Positions 24,631 to 33,183 of a stretch of DNA of 64,000 nucleotides are shown here, piece after piece (position 1 is the first letter of the stretch; each line of letters starts with the position of its first letter). The position numbers and the translations under genes were made by a program. The notes under the pieces are model-generated. The model was not told the origin of the DNA and made no database searches. It saw only the letters and a program-made list of their open reading frames with translations. The stretch comes from Streptosporangium sp. NBC_01756 (GTDB lineage: Bacteria > Actinomycetota > Actinomycetes > Streptosporangiales > Streptosporangiaceae). The stretch lies in assembly GCF_035917975.1 (NCBI RefSeq), contig NZ_CP109130.1, positions 7,688,001 through 7,752,000 on the forward strand, written 5' to 3'.

Positions 24631-25282
24631 GGTGTCCTTTCTGTGCCGGGCCCGACGGGCCATGGCGGGGTGCGGGGCCGTTCGGATGAGGGTGCGTACG
24701 CCGTCGACGACGGGTGGGTCGTGACCCGCCTCGCCTCGGTGACGTCGCCCGCCTCGGGAGACGGGCTCGCCGGTCACGCGTCCCGGTCACCGGATCAGGT
24801 TCCGGCGGCGACGAGGTGCCGTCGCCGGATCTGGCCGACTGTTTCACTATGTTTTCGAGTCCGTCGTTGAGACTTCGGAGGATACTCCGGACAACGGAGG
24901 AAGGCTCCGCGTGCGTCCGTTCGGGTGTGCGGGTGTGCGGGTGTGCGGGTGTGCGGGTGCGCGGGTGTGCGGGTGCGCGGGTGCGCGGGTGCGCGGGTGC
25001 GCGCGGCAAGGCTGAACGCGGCGAGCCGCCCCGGTGGGTCTCCGGCCGGGGCGTCCGACCCGGCCGACCACCGATGTGCGACACGGGAGGAGCCGATTTC
25101 CTCCGACCGGTCAAGATCGACCTCTGTCTTGACCAGCTTCGATAAAGCGGCTGTCAGAGGATCCGGGTAACTGAGATCATCCCCTTAACCTGCTCTTACG
25201 TGCGTTCAGGCATTGTTTGAGTCGCCGGGAGGACCGGTCGCCGCCCGGCTTTCACGGGCGGACGCAGGACTTGGGGGAAGAC
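24631..25282. other. 652-bp non-coding interval with an octamer minisatellite
   Basis: Between the divergent oxidoreductase and protease genes. Holds the tandem octamer array (24924-25003) and a small dyad CGGAG-GATA-CTCCG near 24876-24889, possibly regulatory for the oxidoreductase. No convincing gene; the low-complexity frames are products of the repeat. Confidence 0.65.
24924..25003 (+). repeat. Ten tandem 8-bp units, GGTGYGCG
   Basis: Ten contiguous octamers: GGTGTGCG four times, GGTGCGCG, GGTGTGCG, then GGTGCGCG four times. The only variation is T/C at position 5, and it is ordered along the array. Length variation by slippage is likely. Confidence 0.95.
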
Positions 25283-26617
25283 ATGGACCCGAACAAGAAT
25301 GAGCAGGACATCACTCCGGCCGACGAGACCCCCAGGAACGACGGCTGGACCCAGTTCGGCAAGAGGCCGCCGCGCGCCGGCGAGTACGCCATGGGCAGGG
25401 GCGCGGGTGACACCGGGCCGCAGCCGACGCTGATCCATCCGGTGCCGGAACCGTTCACCGCCCCGGTGCCCTCGGTGCCCGTCCAGCGGGCTCGGCTCAG
25501 CACCGGGCAGAAGCTGGGTGCCGGACTGGCGCTGGCCGCGATGGCGGTCGGCGGTGGAGTGGTGGGCGCCCTCGCCGCGACCTCGTTCGGCGGCTCGGGC
25601 ACCACGCTCGCCTCCGCCGCCGGTCCGGTCGTCAGCGCGGTCGGCAATGTGACCACCGTCGCCGACGTGGCCAAGGCCGTCCAGCCCGCGGTGGTGTCCA
25701 TCCAGATCAAGACCAGCGGCGGCGGGGGTGAGGGCTCCGGTGTGGTGCTGTCGACCGACGGTCTGATCCTGACCAACAACCACGTGGTGGAGGCCGGCGG
25801 GCTGGGGCAGGGCGCCCAGGTGACCGTCAAGTTCAGCGACGGCAAGTCCGTCGGGGCCAAGGTCGTCGGCACCGACCCCGTCACCGACCTCGCGGTCATC
25901 AGGGCGGACGACGTCTCCGGCCTCACCGCGGCCTCGATCGGTGACAGCGACCGGCTGAAGGTGGGCGACTCCGTGCTCGCCATCGGCAGCCCGCTCGGTC
26001 TGTCCGGCTCGGTCACAGCCGGAATCGTCAGCGCGCTGCACCGTACGGTGACCGTCGGCGGAGAACAGCAGCAGCAACAGCAACTCCCGCCGGGCTGGGG
26101 CGGTGGCCAGCAGCCGCAGAGCGGCAGTGCGCCCACGGCGATCGGCGGCGCCATCCAGACCGACGCGGCGATCAACCCCGGCAACTCCGGGGGCGCGCTG
26201 GTCAACGCGTCCGGTCAGCTGATCGGCATCAACACCGCCATCGCCACCAACGGCGGTGAGGGCAACATCGGCGTCGGCTTCGCCATCCCGATCAACACCG
26301 CCAAGCAGGTCGCCCAGCAGCTCATCGACAAGGGCAAGGTCACCCACGCCTTCCTGGGCGTGTCCCTCGCCTCCGCCGCCGAGGGCGCGAGCGGGGCTCT
26401 GGTCAGCGAGGTGACCGCCGACAGTCCCGCCGCCCAGGCCGGGATCAAGCAGGGCGACCTCATCACCAAGATCAACGACACCGTGGTCGACGACGGTACC
26501 ACCGTGGTCGGCGCCGTCCGCGGGTTCAAGCCGGGGCAGAAGGTGACCGTGACCTACGTCCGCGACGGCCGGCCCCAGACCGCCACGGTGACCCTCGCCG
26601 AGAAGACCGGCGAGTAG
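25283..26617 (+). CDS. HtrA/DegP-like S1C serine protease, membrane-anchored
   Basis: 444 residues. A Pro-rich cytoplasmic N-terminus (to about 75) precedes one transmembrane helix (LGAGLALAAMAVGGGVVGAL), then an extracytoplasmic trypsin-like domain with the triad His 167 (LTNNHVVEA), Asp 202 (VTDLAVIRAD) and Ser 302 (NPGNSGGALV), and a C-terminal PDZ domain (FLGVSLA...SPAAQAGIKQGDLITKIND). A Gln-rich stretch (GGEQQQQQQLPPGWGGG) lies in the protease domain loop. Acts in envelope protein quality control. Start ATG 25283 has GGGGGAAG upstream. Ends in a hairpin terminator shared with the convergent ABC operon. Confidence 0.93.
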   Translation: MDPNKNEQDITPADETPRNDGWTQFGKRPPRAGEYAMGRGAGDTGPQPTLIHPVPEPFTAPVPSVPVQRARLSTGQKLGAGLALAAMAVGGGVVGALAATSFGGSGTTLASAAGPVVSAVGNVTTVADVAKAVQPAVVSIQIKTSGGGGEGSGVVLSTDGLILTNNHVVEAGGLGQGAQVTVKFSDGKSVGAKVVGTDPVTDLAVIRADDVSGLTAASIGDSDRLKVGDSVLAIGSPLGLSGSVTAGIVSALHRTVTVGGEQQQQQQLPPGWGGGQQPQSGSAPTAIGGAIQTDAAINPGNSGGALVNASGQLIGINTAIATNGGEGNIGVGFAIPINTAKQVAQQLIDKGKVTHAFLGVSLASAAEGASGALVSEVTADSPAAQAGIKQGDLITKINDTVVDDGTTVVGAVRGFKPGQKVTVTYVRDGRPQTATVTLAEKTGE

Positions 26618-26630
26618 TCCCCGCAGCCGA

Positions 26631-26666
26631 TCGCGCCGCCGGAGCCCCTCGTGCCCGGCGGCGCGA
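26631..26666. terminator. Bidirectional terminator between htrA-like gene and ABC permease
   Basis: TCGCGCCGCCGG paired perfectly with CCGGCGGCGCGA over a 12-base loop, 13 bases after the protease stop and 31 bases after the end of the convergent permease. Confidence 0.8.
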
Positions 26667-26697
26667 CCCGTTCCCGACCGGCCGGGCCGCCGCACGG

Positions 26698-27435
26698 TCA
26701 GGAGAAGCGCCGGCCCTCGTCGCGCCGGTAGGCCCACACCGCCAGAACACCGGCCACCAGGGTCCAGACGCCGAACATGGCCAGTGACAGCGTTCCGGGG
26801 GTGCCGTAGCCGACCGCGGCCCAGACCAGCTCGACGGCGCCCCGGCTGGGCAGGAAGGGCGCGACCACCTGGATGAACGCCGGCGTGTACAGCGGGCTCA
26901 TGAACAGCCCTCCGCCCACCGCCATCGGGAACAGGGTCAGCTGCACCACCGCCATCGCGGCCTTGGACGGCAGCGCGTAGCCGATGAACAGGCCCAGGAG
27001 CTGGAACGGGACCGACGCGAGCACCAGGGCACCGAGGCCGAGCAGCAGCCGTCCGGGTGTGACGGTGGCCTCGGTGAGCAGCGCGGACACGATCAGCACC
27101 GGCACGATCCCGACCATCGTCATGGCCAGCGCGGTGAGGATCCGGGCACCGAACCTCGGCCAGGGACCGGCCGGGAGGGTGCGGGTGTAGGGGTCCCAGG
27201 GCTGGATGCGGTCCTCGGCGACGCCCAGACCATGGGTGAACAGGGCGCTGGACATCACCGCGAAGATCAGCATCGACGCGGTGGCCAGGGTGGCCCCGAG
27301 GGGATCGTCCCCGGCGAACGGCACCACGAAGAAGAGCATCGAGGCGGCGGGGAAGAAACTGTTTCCGATCACCGCGATCGGCACGCGGACGGTCTCTATG
27401 AACTGGTACCGGGTATGGGTGAGAAGAAGCGACAT
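26698..27435 (-). CDS. ABC-2 type exporter permease
   Basis: 245 residues with about six hydrophobic helices, starting MSLLLTHTRYQFIETVRVP, typical of ABC-2/DrrB-like permeases that export drugs or lipids. TRTLPAGPWPRFGARILTAL is the conserved cytoplasmic loop. Last gene of the four-gene operon membrane protein-HTH-ATPase-permease; 108 bases separate it from the ATPase gene. Substrate is unknown. Confidence 0.87.
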   Translation of the reverse strand: MSLLLTHTRYQFIETVRVPIAVIGNSFFPAASMLFFVVPFAGDDPLGATLATASMLIFAVMSSALFTHGLGVAEDRIQPWDPYTRTLPAGPWPRFGARILTALAMTMVGIVPVLIVSALLTEATVTPGRLLLGLGALVLASVPFQLLGLFIGYALPSKAAMAVVQLTLFPMAVGGGLFMSPLYTPAFIQVVAPFLPSRGAVELVWAAVGYGTPGTLSLAMFGVWTLVAGVLAVWAYRRDEGRRFS

Positions 27436-27543
27436 GGGTGGTCCTCTCGTGGGACGGGACGCGCCGGGAGCGGGGCCGTACGGTGGACGGGCTCTACGCC
27501 TCCGGCGTGCGCGGCCGGGAGTGTGCGCGGCCGGGGTGGTGCC

Positions 27544-28470
27544 TCAGGCGGCCTGGGGCTCGCGGGCGGTGAGCGTGAGGAACGCCTCCTCCAGGGAGGT
27601 GGCGCGGATCTCCAGGTCGGAGAAGGGGACATCGGCGCGGACCAGGGAGCGGACCAGGGCGTCGGCGTCGGCGGTGAGCAGGTGGGTCCGGGCGCCCTCC
27701 CGCTCCGTGCTCAGGACGCCGGGCAGGTCGGGAAGGACGTCGGCGGTCAGGGTGACGCGGCGGACACCCGCGATGTCCCGCACGTCCGCCGTGGTGCCGT
27801 CGGCGAGCACGCGACCCTGCCCGATGACCACCACCCGCTCGGCCAGTGCCTCGACCTCTTCCAGATAGTGGCTGGTGAGGACCACGGTGCCGCCGTCGGC
27901 GTGGAAGTGCCGGATGCCGTCCCACAGCGCCCTGCGGGCCTCGACGTCCAACCCGGTGGTCGGTTCGTCCAGGAAGACCAGCCGGGGATCGCCGACGAAC
28001 GCCAGCGCCACCGCCAGCCGTCGCTTCTGGCCGCCCGACAGGCTTCCGACCTGGCGGCGCTCCATCCCGGAGAGGGCGAACCGCTCCAGCAGCGCCCCCC
28101 GCTCGACGCTCCGCGGGTAGTGGGCGGCGACGAAGTCCACGACCTCGCCGACCCGCAGTGTCGCCGGAAGGCCGGTCTCCTGCGGGGTGACGCCGATGCC
28201 GCGCCGCCGTACGGGGTCGGCGGGGGAGCCGCCGAACAGCTCGACCCGGCCCGAGTCGGGGCTGCGCAGCCCCACGAACAGGTTGATCAGGGTGGACTTG
28301 CCCGCGCCGTTGGGACCGAGCAGGCCGACCAGTTCGCCCGCGTGGATGTCGAGGGAGAGTCCGTCCAGCGCGAGCACGTCCCCGTAGCGCCGGGTGACCC
28401 CGGCGGCACGCGCCAGGACCTCCGCCGCCGGGTCCGGCACGGGGGTCGTTTCGGTAATCGGTTCTGCCAT
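27544..28470 (-). CDS. ABC exporter ATP-binding protein
   Basis: 308 residues, DrrA/CcmA-type ATPase: Walker A GLLGPNGAGKSTLIN, Q-loop VTPQETGLPATLRVGEVV, signature GSLSGGQKRRLAVALAFVG, Walker B LVFLDEPTTGLDVEARR and VLTSHYLEEVEAL. The C-terminal extension (from GVRRVTLTADVLPDLPG) is typical for drug-export ATPases. Start ATG 28470 has GGAAGG 8 bases upstream; a longer TTG start at 28503 would overlap the regulator stop. Confidence 0.92.
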   Translation of the reverse strand: MAEPITETTPVPDPAAEVLARAAGVTRRYGDVLALDGLSLDIHAGELVGLLGPNGAGKSTLINLFVGLRSPDSGRVELFGGSPADPVRRRGIGVTPQETGLPATLRVGEVVDFVAAHYPRSVERGALLERFALSGMERRQVGSLSGGQKRRLAVALAFVGDPRLVFLDEPTTGLDVEARRALWDGIRHFHADGGTVVLTSHYLEEVEALAERVVVIGQGRVLADGTTADVRDIAGVRRVTLTADVLPDLPGVLSTEREGARTHLLTADADALVRSLVRADVPFSDLEIRATSLEEAFLTLTAREPQAA

Positions 28471-28499
28471 GGACGGAACCTTCCTTTCTCGATCACGTG

Positions 28500-28820
28500 T
28501 CAACTGTCGCCGGAAGGCGGTGTCATGGTCGTGTTCAGCAGCCGGTGGATCGCCGCCGTGTAGTCCTCGAAGGCGAGGCGCCCCCGCCGGGTGAGGGCGA
28601 CGTAGGTGACGGGGGTGCGGCCCCGGTGGGTCTTGACGATCTCCACGTATCCGGCCTCCTCGAGTTTGGTGAGGTGCACCGACAGGTTTCCCGCCGTCAT
28701 CCCGAGGAGGTCCTTCAACCCCGGGAAGGTGATCCGGTCGCCCTCTTTCAGCGTGTTGAGCGTGACGACCACCCGTAGCCGGGCCTGCGCGTGGATCACC
28801 GGGTCGAGTTCGGGGGTCAT
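28500..28820 (-). CDS. Small winged-helix regulator (MarR/ArsR-like, DNA-binding only)
   Basis: 106 residues: ARLRVVVTLNTLKEGDRITFPGLKDLLGMTAGNLSVHLTKLEEAGYVEIVKTHRGRTPVTYV (in part: GMTAGNLSVHLTKLEEAG) is a complete winged helix, of the transcriptional-regulator type found next to ABC exporters in Gram-positives. It overlaps the upstream membrane-protein gene by 4 bases (ATGA). It probably represses the operon through the two GGTTT-N7-AAACC dyads at 29469-29508. Confidence 0.88.
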   Translation of the reverse strand: MTPELDPVIHAQARLRVVVTLNTLKEGDRITFPGLKDLLGMTAGNLSVHLTKLEEAGYVEIVKTHRGRTPVTYVALTRRGRLAFEDYTAAIHRLLNTTMTPPSGDS

Positions 28821-29443
28821 CGGCGGGCTCTTCTGCGGAGCATCAGCCCGGCGACGACGGAGCCGCCCCCGGCGCCCACGGCCATCAGCAGGGAGTGCCA
28901 GCCCGGCCCCGCGGCCGTGCCGACCCCGTTGAGCACGGCCAGTCCCGCGCCGAAGACGAACATCGGGCGGACGAGCCAGATGGCCCCGCCCGCCATGTAG
29001 AGAACGGCGACCACCATCATCGACAGGCTCGCCCAGAGCAGGCTGACCTCCGCGGGGGCGAGCAGCGGGGTGAACCGCAGCGCGATCACCCACATGGTGA
29101 AGAAGCCGAAGAACCAGGCGAAGCCGTACATCGCGCCGCGTGCCTGGGACGCGCCCCGCACCGGGCTGCGGAGCTGCCACATGGTGAGCGAGCTGACCAG
29201 CATCGCCAGCGACATCGACCCGAACAGCAGCGCCATCGCGACGCCGTCGGGGACGGGCACGTACGGCGTGCCGGACAGGCCCTGGCGGAGGAAGAACGCA
29301 CCGAACCCGACCAGCCAGGCCAATCCCCAGGCCAGGTAGTGCGGCACCGGGTCGGGCGTGAGCCGGTGAACCGCCGCCGAGCCCTGTTGCTCGATCAGCC
29401 GGAGCGTCTCCTCGGGGCTCATCGCCTGATCGTCGTCGTCCAC
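28817..29443 (-). CDS. Multi-pass membrane protein of unknown function
   Basis: 208 residues with about six hydrophobic segments (e.g. HYLAWGLAWLVGFGAFFLRQ, FAWFFGFFTMWVIAL, SLLMAVGAGGGSVVAGLML). It starts an operon with the HTH regulator and ABC exporter, so it may be a sensor or accessory for the exporter (inference). AAGGAG is directly abutting ATG 29449, so GTG 29443, 6 bases after it, is preferred as start; ATG further in (MSPEETL) is another option. Confidence 0.75.
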   Translation of the reverse strand: MDDDDQAMSPEETLRLIEQQGSAAVHRLTPDPVPHYLAWGLAWLVGFGAFFLRQGLSGTPYVPVPDGVAMALLFGSMSLAMLVSSLTMWQLRSPVRGASQARGAMYGFAWFFGFFTMWVIALRFTPLLAPAEVSLLWASLSMMVVAVLYMAGGAIWLVRPMFVFGAGLAVLNGVGTAAGPGWHSLLMAVGAGGGSVVAGLMLRRRARR

Positions 29444-29468
29444 GGCCATCTCCTTGAGCGCGCAAAAT

Positions 29469-29508
29469 GGTTTACAGTGCAAACCTCGTGGTTTGAACTA
29501 TAAACCAC
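29469..29508. promoter_or_regulatory. Two tandem GGTTT-N7-AAACC dyads upstream of the exporter operon
   Basis: GGTTT/AAACC at 29469-29485 and the longer GTGGTTT/AAACCAC at 29488-29508, each with a 7-base spacer, 19 bases apart (same face geometry close to two turns). They lie just upstream of the membrane-protein start and look like operators for the regulator encoded second in the operon. Confidence 0.75.
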
Positions 29509-29521
29509 ATTGCTCCGCCAA

Positions 29522-29652
29522 CTCAAGGGGTGTTCAACGCCGGGCAGTCAGCCGACTCAACGAGATGCTCCCGCCGGCCGGTCCGCCGGCCCACGAGGAT
29601 GGCCGGCGCCCGGCGGTCGGTTCAAGGGGACAGTCAACGCCCGGCGGTCAGC
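29522..29652. repeat. Diverged direct repeat including the cydC stop codon
   Basis: TCAAGGGG-x3/4-TCAACGCC...GTCAGC occurs at about 29522-29552 and again at 29621-29652; the second copy contains the end of cydC (stop at 29634-29636 on the minus strand). The ~99-bp spacing suggests duplication of the gene's 3' edge. Confidence 0.6.
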
Positions 29653-31313
29653 GCCTCCGACCGCCACAGGTCGCGGTAGTAGCCGGCCGTGCCCACCAGC
29701 TCCTCGTGGGTGCCACGCTGGATCACCGAGCCGTTCTCCAGCACGACGATCTCGTCCACCTGCTCCAGCCCGTGCAGGCGGTGGGTGACCAGCAGCGTCG
29801 TATGACCGTGGGTGGCGTCCAGCAGGTCGGCCATGAGCGCGTCGGCGGTCTCCTCATCCAGTGCCTCGGCGGGCTCGTCCAGCAGCAGCACCGGCGGGTC
29901 GTTCAGCAGCGCCCGCGCCAGGGCCAGACGTTGCAACTGCCCTCCGGACACCGTCCGCCCGTCCTCGCCGAGCACGGTGTCCCACCCGGTCCGTTCCACC
30001 CACCGCTCCAGGCGTGCCCGCCGTACGGCCTCCGCCAGCGCGTGCCGGTCCGCGTCCGGCCCGGCCAGCCGCAGGTTGTCGCGGACCGAGGTCTGGAACA
30101 CATAGGGATCCTGCGTCAGCCCCGTCATCACCCGCCGGACGTCGTCGGCGGCCAGCTCCCCGACGTCCACCCCGCTCAGCCGGATCGTGCCGGACTCGGG
30201 TTCCACCAGGCGCATCAGGGCCGACAGCAGCGTGCTCTTGCCGGCACCGCTCGGGCCGACCAGGGCGACGCGCCTGCCGGGGGTGAGGGTGAGGCTGACA
30301 CCGTTGAGGGCGGGGGCGCGGTCGGCGCTGTGCCGGACCACCAGGTCGTCGATCTCGACGGTCGGCGGTCCGGCCGGGACGGCGGCGGGGACCGCGGGGT
30401 CGGTCACAGCGGGCGGGGTCGCACGGACCTCCCGGAGACGGCGGAGGGCGGCGAGCACCCCGGTCAGCCGCTCCCCGGCCGCCGCCATCGGCAGCACCGG
30501 CTCGAAGGACACCAGCGACACCAGCGCGAGCACCGCCGTGGGGACCGCGCCCGCTCCGGCGTTCCGCGCCGTCAGGACGACCGCCAGCACGGTGAGTCCC
30601 TGGGCGAGCACACCCAGGGCCATGGCCGCCGCGTTGGCCCTGGCCTGCCGGCGCTCCAGCGCGGCCAGCCGCGTGTCGGCCTCGGCGCAGGCCGCCAGCG
30701 CCCGGTCACCGGCGCCGTAGGCGGCCAGATCGGCGGCGCCGTGCACCAGGTCGGCGACTCTGGCGGCCAGCTCGGCCCGCGCGGGGGCGATCCGCGCCGA
30801 CCAGCGTCGGGCGGCGGTGGCGGTGCCCGCCGGGATCAGCGCCCCGGCCACCAGAAGGCCGGCCAGCAGCACCAGCGCCGCAGCCGGGAGCAGGAACAGC
30901 GCGAGCACGACCGCGGCCACCGTGGTGACCAGCGCGGCCACCGCCGGGAGCAGGCAGCGGACCAGCAGGTCCTGTGCCGCGTCGGTGTCGTCGACCATCC
31001 GGCTGAGCAGGTCGGCGCCCCGCTGCTTCAGCGGCCCGGCCGGGATGAGCGCCGCGTACAGCCGCTCCCGGGTCGTCGCCTGAGCCCGCAGCGCGACGTC
31101 GTGCCCGGCCAGGCGCTCGCCGTAGCGGAAGACACCCTTGCTCGTCGCGAACGCCCGGACCCCGACGATCGCCACGCTCAGCGCCGCCAGCGAGGGCTGC
31201 TCGGCGGCTCGGGTGATCAGCCACGCCGCCGATCCGATCAGTCCGAGCCCGGCCAGCTCGGCCGCCGCTCCCGCCGAGGCGGCGAGAGCCAGCCGTCCAC
31301 CCATCCGGTTCAC
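29634..31313 (-). CDS. cydC: Thiol reductant ABC exporter subunit CydC
   Basis: 559 residues, one half of the heterodimeric CydDC exporter that moves glutathione/cysteine-type thiols across the membrane and is required for bd oxidase assembly. N-terminal six-helix exporter domain (ASAGAAAELAGLGLIGSAAW, then VGVRAFATSKGVFRYGERL, a CydC hallmark), followed by the ATPase: GPSGAGKSTLL, signature TVSGGQLQRLALARALL, VLLLDEPAEALDEETAD, LVTHRLHGLEQ. Its start overlaps the cydD stop by 4 bases. Complete. Confidence 0.93.
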   Translation of the reverse strand: MNRMGGRLALAASAGAAAELAGLGLIGSAAWLITRAAEQPSLAALSVAIVGVRAFATSKGVFRYGERLAGHDVALRAQATTRERLYAALIPAGPLKQRGADLLSRMVDDTDAAQDLLVRCLLPAVAALVTTVAAVVLALFLLPAAALVLLAGLLVAGALIPAGTATAARRWSARIAPARAELAARVADLVHGAADLAAYGAGDRALAACAEADTRLAALERRQARANAAAMALGVLAQGLTVLAVVLTARNAGAGAVPTAVLALVSLVSFEPVLPMAAAGERLTGVLAALRRLREVRATPPAVTDPAVPAAVPAGPPTVEIDDLVVRHSADRAPALNGVSLTLTPGRRVALVGPSGAGKSTLLSALMRLVEPESGTIRLSGVDVGELAADDVRRVMTGLTQDPYVFQTSVRDNLRLAGPDADRHALAEAVRRARLERWVERTGWDTVLGEDGRTVSGGQLQRLALARALLNDPPVLLLDEPAEALDEETADALMADLLDATHGHTTLLVTHRLHGLEQVDEIVVLENGSVIQRGTHEELVGTAGYYRDLWRSEALTAGR

Positions 31314-33166
31314 CTGGACCCCCCGGTCTTCTCCATCGCGATGACACCGGCGGGCCGTCCCTCTCCGGAGCGGACGGCCGCCCGGTCCGACACCACCCGG
31401 CCGTCGGCGATCCGGATCACCCGGTCGGCCAGGTCGATCATCGCGGGCCGGTGCGCCACGATCACCGAGGTACGGCCGTCGGCGAGGTCGCGGGTGGCGG
31501 TCACCACCGCGCCCTCGCTGCGGCCGTCGAGCCGTGCGGTCGGCTCGTCGAGCAGCAGGACGTCCGCCGCCGGGCGGCAGAACGCGCGGGCGAGGGCAAC
31601 CCGCTGCCGCTGCCCGGCCGACAGGTTGGCGCCGCGCTCGCCGAGCACTGTCTCGTAGCCGTCGGGCAGCCCGGCCACGAACTCGTCGGCGTACGCGCCC
31701 TTCGCCGCCGCGCGGACCTCGTCGATCGTCGCGTCGGGCGAGCCCAGCCTGATGTTGTCGGCCACCGAGGTGGCGAACAGGTGCGGGCGCTGGGACACGA
31801 ACGCCAGCCGCCCTCGCCAGGAACCGAGATCGGTGAGCTCGGCCCCGTCGATCAGAACCCGGCCGGAGGTGGGGGACACGGAGCCGAGCAGCAGGTGGAG
31901 CAGGGTGCTCTTGCCCGCGCCGCTCTCCCCGACCAGCGCGACCCGTTCACCGGGGGCGATGACCAGCGAGACGTTCTCCAGCGCGGCCTCCGCGCGGCCC
32001 GGATAGCGCACCGTGACGTTCTCCAGCCGGATCTCCGGAGCCGTCCGCCCGCCCGTGCGGGTGTCAGTTCGTTCGCCTGCGCCGGTGTCCGTGCGGGTGC
32101 CTGCTTGCCCACCTGCGGCGGTGTCCGTGCGGGCGCCTGCCCGTTCGCCCGTGCCGGTGCCTGCTAGCCCACTCGCGCCGGTGCCCGCTCGTCCGCCCGC
32201 AACCGGCGACCGCTCGCCGTCCGCCGTCCCCTCGGCCTGCCCGTCCAGCACGGCGAAGGTCTGGTCGGCCGCCGCGACCCCTTCCATCGCCGCGTGGAAC
32301 CTGCTGCCCATGGTGCGCAGCGGCAGATAGGCCTCCGGGGCGAGCAGCAGCACCAGCAGTGCGGTCGACAGGTCGAGCGACCCGGACAGCAGCCGCAGGC
32401 CCACCGGTACGGCGACCAGCGCCAGTGACAGCGAGGCGGCCAGCTCCAGCACCAGCGACGACAGGAACGCCACCCGCAGCGTGCGCATCGTCGCGCTCCG
32501 GTGGGCGTCGGCGACCTGCTGGATCACCCCGGCCTGGAAACGGGCCCGGCCGAAGGCGCGCAGGGTGGGCAGGCCGCGGACCACGTCCAGGAAGTGGCCG
32601 CCGAGCCGTGCCAGGGCCTGCCACTGCCGTTCGGTGACCGCCTTGGTGTGCATGCCGACCAGCGCGCCGAAGATCGGGATGAGCGGCAGCGTGACCAGTA
32701 CGATCACCGCGCTGGTCAGGTCGGCGGCCAGCAGCCGGACGAGCACGGCGATCGGCACGACCCCCGCGACCGCGACCGCCGGCAGATATCCCGACAGGTA
32801 GGGGTCGAGGGCGTCCAGACCCCGGCCGGTCAGCGTCACCAGCTCCCCGGAACGGTGGGAGGCCAGCCGGGTCGGGCCCAGCTCCTGAAGCCGGGACAGC
32901 AGCCGGTGGCGGAGCGCCGACTTCACACCGGTGGTCGTACGGCCCGCGGCGAGGCCCTGCACCAGGCCCAGCGCCGCCCGGACGGCGACGACCAGCGCCA
33001 GCAGGAGCAGCGCCGAGGTCGTGAACCGCCCGGACAGCACCCCGGCCAGCACCTCCGCCTGGACCAGCACGAGCAGCCCGGCGAGGACCGCCGCCGCCAG
33101 GCAGAGGGCCAGGTGGCGGCGGACGGCCCGTTCGCTCCGGGCAAGCCGTAGAAGATCTTTGTGCAT
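31310..33166 (-). CDS. cydD: Thiol reductant ABC exporter subunit CydD, with long repetitive linker
   Basis: 618 residues: membrane domain (TRLASHRSGELVTLTGRGLDAL, YLSGYLPAVAVAGVVPIAVL, VTLPLIPIFGALVG; RGLPTLRAFGRA) and ATPase with Walker A GESGAGKSTLL, signature NLSAGQRQRVALARAF (Gly-Ala variant LSAGQ), Walker B LLLDEPTARLDGRS and VIVAHRPAM. Between them, about residues 309-374, sits a low-complexity Gly/Ala/Thr/Arg-Asp stretch made of AGTRTDT/AGARTDT-like repeats, absent from ordinary CydD. AAAGG is 5 bases before ATG 33166. The gene follows cydB by 17 bases. Confidence 0.92.
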   Translation of the reverse strand: MHKDLLRLARSERAVRRHLALCLAAAVLAGLLVLVQAEVLAGVLSGRFTTSALLLLALVVAVRAALGLVQGLAAGRTTTGVKSALRHRLLSRLQELGPTRLASHRSGELVTLTGRGLDALDPYLSGYLPAVAVAGVVPIAVLVRLLAADLTSAVIVLVTLPLIPIFGALVGMHTKAVTERQWQALARLGGHFLDVVRGLPTLRAFGRARFQAGVIQQVADAHRSATMRTLRVAFLSSLVLELAASLSLALVAVPVGLRLLSGSLDLSTALLVLLLAPEAYLPLRTMGSRFHAAMEGVAAADQTFAVLDGQAEGTADGERSPVAGGRAGTGASGLAGTGTGERAGARTDTAAGGQAGTRTDTGAGERTDTRTGGRTAPEIRLENVTVRYPGRAEAALENVSLVIAPGERVALVGESGAGKSTLLHLLLGSVSPTSGRVLIDGAELTDLGSWRGRLAFVSQRPHLFATSVADNIRLGSPDATIDEVRAAAKGAYADEFVAGLPDGYETVLGERGANLSAGQRQRVALARAFCRPAADVLLLDEPTARLDGRSEGAVVTATRDLADGRTSVIVAHRPAMIDLADRVIRIADGRVVSDRAAVRSGEGRPAGVIAMEKTGGSR

Positions 33167-33183
33167 GCGAACCTTTGAAGATC

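Noticed and set aside
24847..25071. His/Thr/Pro repeat protein on the minus strand
   Set aside because: It is the translation of the octamer array; 8-bp units give a 24-bp coding period by chance.
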